NCBI GenBank assembly: GCA_024640745.1
Contig: JAHEEL010000090.1
Span: 1-8,909 of the forward strand
Direction: 5' to 3'
DNA length: 8,909 nt
DNA from: Actinomycetes bacterium
GTDB taxonomy: Bacteria; Actinomycetota; Acidimicrobiia; Spongiisociales; UBA5794
Part shown: piece by piece, positions 1 through 6,144 of the stretch
How the letters are laid out: the number at the start of each line of letters is the position of its first letter
How positions within the stretch are numbered: the stretch's first letter is position 1
Made by a program: the position numbers and the translations under genes
Notes under the pieces: generated by a model
What the model saw: only the letters and a program-made list of their open reading frames with translations
Told to the model about the DNA's origin: nothing
The model's database searches: none

Positions 1-27
1 TCGCTCACATGCCTTCCGACGATTCGG

Positions 28-552
28 CTACAGGAACAGCGCGGTGAGCGGCCCGAACAGGTGGGCCCACATCCAGCGCACCATGGCGAAAAGGTACTCT
101 CCGTCGCCGCTATCGCCGACAGCGGCTGCGATACGCTCCATGAGGCGGTTCTGTGCCTCGGTCCGTGTCATCTCAGGATCGGCCGAGCATGCGGTGTCGG
201 TGCCGAGGCACGTTGCGTCGTTCGCACCGAGCTGATCTCTGTCACGAGCCTGAGCACGTTCCTGAGCCGGCTCACACTCCGCGTCGGAGCCGAGGCAGTC
301 ACCGTCGTGCTCGCGAACCTGGACCTCCTCGCGAGTCTGTGTCCGCTCCTGGACCGGCTCACATTCAGAATCCGGGTCGCCTGCCTGACAGGCCGCTTCG
401 TTGATCTGTGCTCGTTCTTGTGTCTGGGTCACGACCGTATCGCCGACCCGGTCGCCGCTGTCGGGGGCAGGACCCGGTCCGGCGAGCGCCGCCGTGGCCG
501 TGAAGAGCGAGAGCACCATGATGAGGCTCGTGAGAAGCATCATCCGTTTCAT
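28..552 (-). CDS. Exported protein with three cysteine-loop repeats and hydrophobic C-terminus; function unknown
   Basis: This 174-residue protein is not recognised as a named family. Residues 1-24 form a signal peptide: basic MKRMM, a hydrophobic core, and a likely cut after ALA-24. Residues 43-127 hold three imperfect repeats of 25-31 residues. Each begins with a QER(A/T)Q-like stretch rich in Gln, Glu and Arg and ends in a small cysteine loop: C55-C64, C86-C93 and C115-C122. The last two loops share the pattern C-L-G-(S/T)-D-x-x-C. The pairs probably form disulfides outside the membrane (inference). Residues 152-174 are strongly hydrophobic and end in LFL, so they could be a C-terminal anchor or a membrane-binding helix. 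The ATG follows a strong AAGGAG ribosome site with 6-base spacing. The gene is divergent from trkA. The middle is strikingly acidic and Gln-rich. The reading frame is well supported; the role is unknown. Confidence 0.75.
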   Translation of the reverse strand: MKRMMLLTSLIMVLSLFTATAALAGPGPAPDSGDRVGDTVVTQTQERAQINEAACQAGDPDSECEPVQERTQTREEVQVREHDGDCLGSDAECEPAQERAQARDRDQLGANDATCLGTDTACSADPEMTRTEAQNRLMERIAAAVGDSGDGEYLFAMVRWMWAHLFGPLTALFL

Positions 553-558
553 GAGGAT

Positions 559-564
559 CTCCTT
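559..564 (-). promoter_or_regulatory. Strong ribosome binding site of the repeat-protein gene
   Basis: On the minus strand AAGGAG (within GAAAGGAG) lies 6 bases before the ATG at 552. It is one of the best Shine-Dalgarno matches in the window and fixes this start codon. It also supports the minus-strand gene over the competing plus-strand frames through the same region. Confidence 0.65.
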
Positions 565-687
565 TCGTATGAGACTCCAACCAGAGAGACGCCGGGACCG
601 GCGCCGATTCGACGGGGTAGTCCCGAGATCTTGCCGCCGCGTGCAGGCTCCAGACCCAGCCGGCCGCGCCCGCCGTTCACGTCGAGA

Positions 688-711
688 GCCGACGGCGGAC
701 TACCCGTCGGC
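688..711. repeat. Perfect 8-bp inverted repeat (hairpin or operator) upstream of trkA
   Basis: GCCGACGG at 688-695 is exactly complementary to CCGTCGGC at 704-711, with an 8-base loop. It ends 56 bases before the trkA start and overlaps the right copy of the GGACTACCC motif. No T-tract follows, so an intrinsic terminator for the leftward gene is unlikely. An operator or a structured upstream element is the more natural reading. Confidence 0.45.
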
Positions 712-752
712 CTTGATCGATCGCGAGGTTCGTACCGGCCGGTCTGCGGACC

Positions 753-758
753 TATCCT
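753..758 (+). promoter_or_regulatory. Candidate -10 element for trkA-trkH
   Basis: TATCCT fits the actinobacterial TANNNT -10 pattern and ends 9 bases before the trkA ATG. Initiation about 7 bases downstream would give a leader of only a few bases. That agrees with the lack of any Shine-Dalgarno before the ATG. I find no convincing -35 hexamer at the usual distance, so the call is tentative. Confidence 0.3.
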
Positions 759-767
759 GTCGGGTCG

Positions 768-2096
768 ATGCGGATTGTCATTGTCGGCGCAGGGGCCGTT
801 GGATCGTATCTCGCCGAGCGCCTTGCGCTCGAGGGTCAGGACATCGTCTTGGTCGAGTCGAACGCGGCTCGAGCCGCCGAGGTTCAGTCGTCGATCGATT
901 GCATCGTGGTCACAGGAAACGGAGCATCCGCCTCGACATTGGTGAAGGCGGGCCTGGACGACGCCGACCTGCTCATCGCCGTGAGTTCGTCAGACGCCAT
1001 CAACGTCCTCGCATGCAGTGCAGCGACCACGATCGGAATCCCGCGAACGGTCGCCCGCGTCGAAGATGCCGAGCTCAAGGCTGAAGTCGAGGAGCTCGGT
1101 GTCGACTTCATCATCGATCCCGGGGAGGCGGCAGCACGGGACCTCCTCGCGCTCGTCAGGCGAGGGGCGATCTCCGATCTCGTCGAGTTCGCCGACGGAC
1201 AGCTCGTGCTCCTCGGCGCCTACGTCCACCCCAAGGCGGCGTTCGTCGGAACGACTCTGGCTGAGCTCCGTCGCGCGGTCGACGGATGGAATTGGCTCGT
1301 CGTAGCGGTGATTCGCCACGGCGAAACGATGATCGCTCGCGGCTCAACGATCCTCGAGCCACACGACCACGTGCTCCTGATGGTTCAAGCCGACACGACG
1401 GACGAGGCGTACGATCTGCTCGGGATCAGCGACACGGCGGCCGAGAAGGCCATCGTGCTCGGCGCAACCCGTCTGGCGCAGATCACGGCTGCGATGCTCT
1501 CCAACAATGGAATCTCGACCACGCTCATCGACGAGGACCGGGAGCGATGCCATCTCGTCGCTGAGCGGCTCCCCCGAGTCGTCGCGGTCTGTGGCAGCCC
1601 GACCGACCCGAAGCTCCTAATGGCCGAAGGCGTCGACGCTGCCGACTCGGTGCTCGCCCTCAGCGGCTGGGACGGGGACAATCTCCTGGCCTGTCTCGTT
1701 GCCAAGGAACTGGGCGCGGGGGAGGTCATCGCTCGGTTCACGAACACCGACCTCGTGGGCCTCCTCAGCGGTGCCGGTATCGATGCAACCGTGAGCTCCC
1801 GCCTCTCTGCGGCAAACGAGATCCTCCGATTCGTACGGCGGGGCATCATCCATTCAGTGACTACGTTCTCCGATTCGGACGCCGAGGCCATCGAACTCGA
1901 GGTCAGATCGACGAGCCCCGCCATCGGGAAATCGCTCAACGAATTGAAGGCACCGGCGTCGCTCATCATCGGAGGCGTCCAGCGCGGCGATAAGGCGTTC
2001 GTGCCCCGAGGCAGCACGGTGATCGAGGAGGGTGACCACCTGATTGTCATCGCTCGGCCGGAGGCAATCGGCGCTGCCGAGAGCCTGTCGGGCTAG
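768..2096 (+). CDS. trkA: Trk potassium uptake system regulatory subunit TrkA
   Basis: This is the cytosolic subunit that binds NAD(H) or other nucleotides and gates the TrkH potassium channel-like transporter. The 442 residues match the usual length (about 450) of the full double-RCK TrkA. Domain order is RCK_N 1-125, RCK_C about 130-220, second RCK_N about 227-345, and second RCK_C about 355-435. The first Rossmann fold has a textbook GAGAVG at residues 7-12 and an acidic residue, E30, at the end of strand 2 for ribose binding. The second fold has GATRLA at 232-237 where a glycine-rich GxGxxG is expected, so nucleotide binding there may be altered or lost. The ATG at 768 is chosen because MRIVIVGAGAVG is the canonical N-terminus; no Shine-Dalgarno precedes it. 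trkH starts 5 bases after the stop, so the two form an operon. Confidence 0.95.
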   Translation: MRIVIVGAGAVGSYLAERLALEGQDIVLVESNAARAAEVQSSIDCIVVTGNGASASTLVKAGLDDADLLIAVSSSDAINVLACSAATTIGIPRTVARVEDAELKAEVEELGVDFIIDPGEAAARDLLALVRRGAISDLVEFADGQLVLLGAYVHPKAAFVGTTLAELRRAVDGWNWLVVAVIRHGETMIARGSTILEPHDHVLLMVQADTTDEAYDLLGISDTAAEKAIVLGATRLAQITAAMLSNNGISTTLIDEDRERCHLVAERLPRVVAVCGSPTDPKLLMAEGVDAADSVLALSGWDGDNLLACLVAKELGAGEVIARFTNTDLVGLLSGAGIDATVSSRLSAANEILRFVRRGIIHSVTTFSDSDAEAIELEVRSTSPAIGKSLNELKAPASLIIGGVQRGDKAFVPRGSTVIEEGDHLIVIARPEAIGAAESLSG

Positions 2097-2101
2097 CCGG
2101 G

Positions 2102-3550
2102 ATGGCCTGGCGGCACCTACTCAATGTCGTTGGCGCCGTCATCGGCGCGATCGGCGTCACGATGCTCGTCTCGGCCGGCGTCTCCCTCATCTATCAGGAA
2201 TGGTCCACGGCGGTATGGATCACCGTCGCCGCGCTCGTCACAACGGCGATCGGCCTTGTGTTGTGGCGGTGGTTCGATCGGCCGGGCGAGTTGAGTACCC
2301 GGGAAGGATTCGCTGCGGTCGCGCTCGCCTGGATCGCCATCGGCCTTGTCGGCGCGCTCCCCTATCTCTTCACCGAGTCGATCACCAACGTCACCGACGC
2401 AGTGTTCGAGACGGTCGGCGGCTTCACCACGACCGGCTCGTCGGTGATTCCCGATCCGGGAGCGCTCCCGCACGGAATCCAATTCTGGCGATCGTTCACG
2501 CAATGGCTGGGCGGCATGGGGATCATCGTGCTCTCCATCGCCATCCTGCCGCTGCTCGGGATGGGGGCCGTGCAGCTCGCCCGGGCGGAGTCGCCCGGCC
2601 CCATGCCCGACCGCCTCACACCACGCTTCAAGGAGACTGCCAAGCGATTGTGGATCGTCTACGTGGCGCTGACAGCCGTCGAGGTGATCTTGCTGTGGGT
2701 CGGAGAGATGACGCTCTTCGAGTCGGTGAACCATGCGTTCACGACCATGTCGACCGGCGGCTACAGCACGAACGCCGGATCGCTCAACGCCTTCAGCAGC
2801 TACTCGCAATGGGTCGTGATCATGTTCATGGTGCTCGCCGGAACGTCGTTTGCGTTGCACTACCGGGCTATGCGCAAGCCGCGGGTCTACATGCGAAGCA
2901 CGGAATTCCGCGTGTATCTGGGGATCACCGCCGTGGCGGCCACCGTGATGATCGTCGGCACCTGGGGCGGCTCCGTGCACGACACGATCAGAGACGCCCT
3001 GTTCACTTCTGCGTCGATGATCACCACCACCGGATATGGGACCGCCGACTTCGGACTCTGGAAACCGGCGCTCCAGATCATGATCGTGGGACTCATGTTC
3101 ATCGGGGGAATGGCCGGGTCGACGGCGGGGTCGGTGAAGATCTACCGCCATGAGGTGCTGTACGAAGCGTCGAGGACGGACATCCGGCGGCTGATCCATC
3201 CACGGGGAATCTTCGTTGCGCGGATCGGCAAGGACCCGCTCAAGGACGATCTCGTCGAGGCGGTGCAGACGTTCTTCCTCCTCTACATGTTCGCGTTCAT
3301 GACCGGCAGCTTCGCGCTCGCCGTGATCAGCTCGATCTGGGGCCCCAATCTGGATATCGTCTCGACCGTGTCGGCGGTCGCGTCGTCGCTCGGGAACGTC
3401 GGGCCGGGACTCGGCTCCGTCGGTCCGACCGGCAACTACCTCGAGGTGCCGATGCTTGGGAAGTGGTTGCTCGCCGGCCTGATGATCGTGGGGCGCCTCG
3501 AGATCCTCCCGATCCTCATCCTGCTCAACCGTGAGAGCTGGCGCCGATAG
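2102..3550 (+). CDS. trkH: Trk potassium uptake system membrane subunit TrkH
   Basis: This is the integral membrane subunit that carries K+ into the cell and forms a complex with TrkA. At 482 residues it is the normal length for the family. The four pore loops of the SKT fold can all be seen: TTTGSS at 109-114, STGGYST at 217-223, TTTGYG at 308-313 and SLGNVGPG at 429-436. Each has the filter glycine (G112, G219, G311, G431). The conserved GGMAGSTAGSVKIYR segment at 335-349 lies where the TrkH intramembrane gating loop occurs. The C-terminal GRLEIL (464-469) is another family signature. Many hydrophobic helices run through the protein, beginning at residues 7-30. The gene follows trkA at once and is probably translated by coupling, as only a weak CCGGG precedes the ATG. 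No truncation or unusual residue is apparent. Confidence 0.96.
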   Translation: MAWRHLLNVVGAVIGAIGVTMLVSAGVSLIYQEWSTAVWITVAALVTTAIGLVLWRWFDRPGELSTREGFAAVALAWIAIGLVGALPYLFTESITNVTDAVFETVGGFTTTGSSVIPDPGALPHGIQFWRSFTQWLGGMGIIVLSIAILPLLGMGAVQLARAESPGPMPDRLTPRFKETAKRLWIVYVALTAVEVILLWVGEMTLFESVNHAFTTMSTGGYSTNAGSLNAFSSYSQWVVIMFMVLAGTSFALHYRAMRKPRVYMRSTEFRVYLGITAVAATVMIVGTWGGSVHDTIRDALFTSASMITTTGYGTADFGLWKPALQIMIVGLMFIGGMAGSTAGSVKIYRHEVLYEASRTDIRRLIHPRGIFVARIGKDPLKDDLVEAVQTFFLLYMFAFMTGSFALAVISSIWGPNLDIVSTVSAVASSLGNVGPGLGSVGPTGNYLEVPMLGKWLLAGLMIVGRLEILPILILLNRESWRR

Positions 3551-3782
3551 CACTCGGCCGATTCGGTCCGTCCGGGCGTGCGTGCGGGTCATCGGCGAGG
3601 GTTCCGGCCATCCGCGGGAGCCACGCACGTTCGCACCCTGCCGCCCCAATCGGCGCCGCAGCTCATGTCGAACATGGGTTATCGCCGTTCGAGTGCGGTG
3701 GAAGGCCGGCACGGTCTGGGGGGTAAGCACATCCAACCCGAGTCGACCACGCGGGCATTTCGTGTCATCCTGCGGTGCGAAG
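3551..3782. promoter_or_regulatory. Intergenic region upstream of the nuclease gene
   Basis: The 232 bases contain no convincing gene. The nuclease frame is open through here, but it reads as an Arg-rich stretch unlike the rest of the protein. An 8-base inverted repeat, CGTGCGTG (3577-3584) and CACGCACG (3622-3629), encloses 37 bases and may mark the end of the trk transcript, although no T-run follows. The palindrome CATGT-CGA-ACATG lies at 3664-3676 and overlaps a LexA-box-like sequence, annotated separately. The nuclease promoter should be here, but I cannot pick a clear -10/-35 pair. Confidence 0.4.
3668..3683. promoter_or_regulatory. Possible degenerate LexA (SOS) box upstream of the nuclease gene
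   Basis: TCGAAC-ATGG-GTTATC has a perfect left half and three of six bases (GTT) in the right half of the actinobacterial consensus TCGAAC-N4-GTTCGA. A perfect right half-site, GTTCGA, also occurs at 3687-3692, but at the wrong spacing (13 bases). The site is about 100 bases before the start of a DNA-processing enzyme. Nine matches of twelve can arise by chance, so this is a hypothesis. Confidence 0.25.
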
Positions 3783-5369
3783 ATGGTGGCGATGAATCGC
3801 ACCAACGAAGAAACCGGGACCGTCATGATCGGCGGGGGCGAGCTCGGGCGGTGTCCGACTCGGATTCACCACGATCGCTACAACACGGCCGAGCGCACCA
3901 CCGACCCGGTCGTGGAACACCGAATCGCCGAGGGCCGCCGCTGGGAAGACGCCGTTGTTTCCGCCCTGCTCGAAGGGATGCAGCCGACGGTCGCGGTCGA
4001 GCCGGGAACCCGAATCGACTCCGGCACGCCTCTGGTGATTGCAGGTGACGTCCGCAGCAGCGACCGCGAAGCGATCACCCTCGAAGCGATGCAGGCCGGT
4101 GCGTCCTTGATCCTCGGCGGACGCCTATCGTCGGAGTCCCTGCAGTCCGTCGGCGCCCCGGACATCCTCGTGCGGCTCGACGACGGCTACGCGCCGATCG
4201 ACGTCAAGCACCACAAGGCCATCGGACCCTTGGGTATCCCGGTGCGGGTCACCTCACTCGATCAAATGGAGGACGTCAACGGCACGACGGCAACATTCAG
4301 GGCCAACCGCATCAACGATCTGCTTCAGATCGCTCACTACTGGAAACTGCTCGACGAGGTTGGATTCGCCAATCCGCGACACCTCGGGGGAATCATCGGC
4401 GCCGAGACGCCCATGATCGTGGCGTGGGTCGATCTGGCAGCCGGCCGACCCCCCATCCTCGAGCGGCATCGCGAGGCACTCCAGGAAGCGGTCCTCGTCA
4501 CGACGGTCGGTCGCCTGCAGCCGGACGAGCCCTTCATCAAGGCGGTTTGGCGGGGCGAGTGCCGATCGTGTCCATGGGCCGACTTCTGCCGTGCCGAGCT
4601 CGAGGCGATCGATCACGTATCGCTGCTTCCCGCCATCACCCCAAACGACACCGAGCAACTCCTCGAGGCGGGGATCAGCACGACTTCGGCCATGGCAAAC
4701 CTCGAGCCCGGCAGCGTGCACGGTGGATACGAGATAGCCGAAGAGGCCACGCTTCAAGCGCGCGCCCGAGCCACGGGATCCCTCCTCCGCCGCTCGGGCG
4801 TCGACCTGGCTCTCCCGGCCGCCGACACTGAGATCGACTTCGACATCGAGACCTACGGAGGCAGCCTCTACCTGGCCGGTCTGCTCATCCACGAGCCACA
4901 CGGCGCCGCATTCCGGCCGATCTCGGAGTGGAGCGGAACGGCCTCCGGTGAGCGGCGCGTCCTGCGCGATCTGTTCGAGTTCTTCGATGATGTCGCAGAG
5001 CGGAATGATGCGGTCGTGTACCACTGGACCGGCTACGAACGCACCATCCTCAACGAAGCGGCGCTCCGCCAGGGATTGACGCTTCGATCTGCGCCGTCGG
5101 TCGACGCCTGGTTCGACGAGCATGCCTGCGATCTGTGGTGGTGGATCAAACAGCGATTCGTGTCGCCCAACGGCTACTCCCTGAAGGTCATCGCCCCGCT
5201 GTGCGGCTTCCACTGGCGCGATAGCGATCCCGGCGGGGCGCAGTCCGAGCTTTGGTACGCCGATGCCGTATCCGGAGATGACGCGCAGCGCTTGCGACTT
5301 CTCGAGTACAACGAAGATGACGTGGCCGCCCAAGCCGCGATCCGTCGCTGGGTGCGCGCTCAGGAGTAG
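3783..5369 (+). CDS. TM0106-family RecB-like nuclease with C-terminal RNase H-like exonuclease domain
   Basis: Predicted DNA nuclease of 528 residues. The N-terminal half is a RecB/Cas4-like PD-(D/E)XK domain: PD at 126-127, IDVK at 139-142 (D140, K142), and QIAHY at 182-186, the QxxxY motif of RecB-type nucleases. One early cysteine (C24 in GRCPTR) plus C260, C263 and C269 (CRSCPWADFC) fit the split four-cysteine Fe-S clamp of AddB/Cas4 proteins. Residues 285-308 look like helix-hairpin-helix (LLEAGIST). The C-terminal part from about 348 is a DEDD-type RNase H-like domain: DFDIET (352-357), YHWTGYE (413-419), the SLKVIAPLCGF region (466-476) and YNEDDVAA (509-516). This order matches the TM0106 family; substrates are not known. 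The frame stays open upstream to 3531, overlapping trkH, but that part is Arg-rich and not family-like. ATG 3783 is chosen, with 3792 equally possible; neither has a good ribosome site. Confidence 0.85.
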   Translation: MVAMNRTNEETGTVMIGGGELGRCPTRIHHDRYNTAERTTDPVVEHRIAEGRRWEDAVVSALLEGMQPTVAVEPGTRIDSGTPLVIAGDVRSSDREAITLEAMQAGASLILGGRLSSESLQSVGAPDILVRLDDGYAPIDVKHHKAIGPLGIPVRVTSLDQMEDVNGTTATFRANRINDLLQIAHYWKLLDEVGFANPRHLGGIIGAETPMIVAWVDLAAGRPPILERHREALQEAVLVTTVGRLQPDEPFIKAVWRGECRSCPWADFCRAELEAIDHVSLLPAITPNDTEQLLEAGISTTSAMANLEPGSVHGGYEIAEEATLQARARATGSLLRRSGVDLALPAADTEIDFDIETYGGSLYLAGLLIHEPHGAAFRPISEWSGTASGERRVLRDLFEFFDDVAERNDAVVYHWTGYERTILNEAALRQGLTLRSAPSVDAWFDEHACDLWWWIKQRFVSPNGYSLKVIAPLCGFHWRDSDPGGAQSELWYADAVSGDDAQRLRLLEYNEDDVAAQAAIRRWVRAQE

Positions 5370-5466
5370 TCCGTAGCCCGGTGCACACCTCCGGAGGCGA
5401 ATATGTCGAGGGCCTGCGGCGTTGGCCTGGCATGGATGTCGTCGAAGAACAACACCTTGCCTGGCT

Positions 5467-5484
5467 CGCCCGATCGTTCGGGCG
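5467..5484. terminator. GC-rich hairpin between convergent genes, possible bidirectional terminator
   Basis: CGCCCGA (5467-5473) pairs perfectly with TCGGGCG (5478-5484) around a TCGT tetraloop. It lies in the 210-base gap between the nuclease gene (ending 5369) and the oppositely oriented metallopeptidase gene (ending 5580), where a shared terminator would be expected. There is no T-tract on either side, so it would be of the U-less type seen in GC-rich actinobacteria. A second palindrome, CCTCCGGAGG, lies at 5388-5397. Confidence 0.35.
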
Positions 5485-5579
5485 CACCGCCACCACGAGC
5501 ACGGTGAGCTTCGGTACCGACATCCAACCGCCACTCGAAGAACGGAATCGGGGATCGCCCCGACGGTGCGGCACGGACG

Positions 5580-6071
5580 TCAGCGACGGACGGGGGCACC
5601 GAGATGGTTCACGATGCACTCGATGGCGTCATCGAATCTTTGCACCCAGACCTTTCCGTGTGCCGGTGTCCCGATCGGCTCGAGCAGATGGACGAGATGG
5701 TGACCGAGCTCATGAGCGAGCGTCCGAACTGTCGTAGTGGTGCCGAGCCTGACTTGACCGTTGTCGGGGTAGATCCGCCTACGGTGGCGCTCCCATGCAG
5801 CCACTCGACCCTCGCCGTAGGTTTCGACCAGCGCCGATCGCGGCGCCCAGCACTGGCCGGTGTCCGGGCGGCGTCGAACGTTGAAGGCGAGGTCCGGTTG
5901 CGGAACGCCGAACGTCGCGCACACATGCGGCACGAGGTCGCGAACGTCGGTCGCTTCAACGACGTAGCGATCGCCGACGTCGATGATGAGCTGATACGCG
6001 CGGCTGAACGTACGGACGCGGTGTTCGTGTCGCGGAATCCGCTTGGTCGGTTCAATCGCCTGGAGGTACAT
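5580..6071 (-). CDS. SprT-like HEXXH zinc metallopeptidase, putative (TIGR04338-like)
   Basis: A 163-residue cytosolic protein, with no signal peptide or membrane segment. Its core is HELGHH at 120-125, giving the zinc ligands H120 and H124 and the catalytic base E121. The third ligand is probably H138 in AHGKVW, 14 residues after H124, which matches the H-G-x-x-(F/W) pattern that follows HEXXH in SprT/SPRTN-type proteases. The length and the HELGHH motif also recall the actinobacterial TIGR04338 metallohydrolases, which include Rv0185 of M. tuberculosis; I assign this from memory and have not tested it. SprT relatives cut proteins crosslinked to DNA, but that role here is only inferred. There is no C-terminal zinc ribbon as in E. 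coli SprT. The ATG has a weak GAGGC site 9 bases upstream. rmuC lies 73 bases upstream on the same strand, so the two may be co-transcribed. Confidence 0.75.
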   Translation of the reverse strand: MYLQAIEPTKRIPRHEHRVRTFSRAYQLIIDVGDRYVVEATDVRDLVPHVCATFGVPQPDLAFNVRRRPDTGQCWAPRSALVETYGEGRVAAWERHRRRIYPDNGQVRLGTTTTVRTLAHELGHHLVHLLEPIGTPAHGKVWVQRFDDAIECIVNHLGAPVRR

Positions 6072-6144
6072 GCTTCGATCGCCTCACAACGCTCGATCTG
6101 TGGGCTTCTGACGCCACGGGAACACGGCGAACCATGGCTACCAG

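Larger units (their letters stand above)
553..767. promoter_or_regulatory. Divergent intergenic region with several inverted repeats
   Basis: This 215-base gap separates the exported repeat protein (leftward) from trkA (rightward), so it must carry the promoters of both. I see three symmetric elements. The first is the near-palindrome CGCCGG-GA-CCGGCG at 590-603. The second is the 9-mer GGACTACCC, present on the plus strand at 697-705 and inverted at 615-623, with similar flanks (ccGTCG against GTCGG after the core). The third is a perfect 8-base stem, GCCGACGG (688-695) and CCGTCGGC (704-711), that encloses the right copy. These look like protein-binding sites or a shared regulatory region, but this is inference. 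No small gene in the gap is convincing. Confidence 0.45.

Noticed and set aside
61..945. Long plus-strand open frame across the exported-protein gene, the intergenic gap and the start of trkA
   Set aside because: It is antisense to a gene with a signal peptide and strong ribosome site, and it overlaps trkA out of frame. Its product is Arg-rich with no recognisable domain, as expected for a shadow frame in GC-rich DNA.
2044..3153. Plus-strand open frame overlapping the end of trkA and most of trkH
   Set aside because: It is out of frame with both genes and Arg/His-rich. trkA and trkH carry all expected family motifs.
3577..3629. Inverted repeat CGTGCGTG / CACGCACG after trkH as an intrinsic terminator
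   Set aside because: The stem is perfect over 8 bases, but the 37-base loop and lack of a T-tract make a classical terminator unconvincing. It is mentioned only in the intergenic entry.
3531..3782. N-terminal extension of the nuclease frame, overlapping trkH by 20 bases
   Set aside because: The extra 84 codons read as Arg-rich sequence without similarity to the family, and the family motif with the first cysteine begins only about 24 residues after the ATG at 3783.
2117..3826. 569-codon minus-strand open frame opposite trkH
   Set aside because: It is highly Arg/His/Asp-rich, has no motif and lies antisense to an unmistakable trkH. It is a high-GC shadow.
3783..5369. Nuclease considered as Cas4 or part of a CRISPR adaptation module
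   Set aside because: The Fe-S cysteines and RecB motifs are Cas4-like, but the C-terminal RNase H-like domain and length point to the TM0106 family. No cas1/cas2 gene or repeat array is present.
4254..5534. Minus-strand open frame opposite the nuclease gene
   Set aside because: It shows no family motif. The plus-strand frame carries intact catalytic motifs over the same bases.
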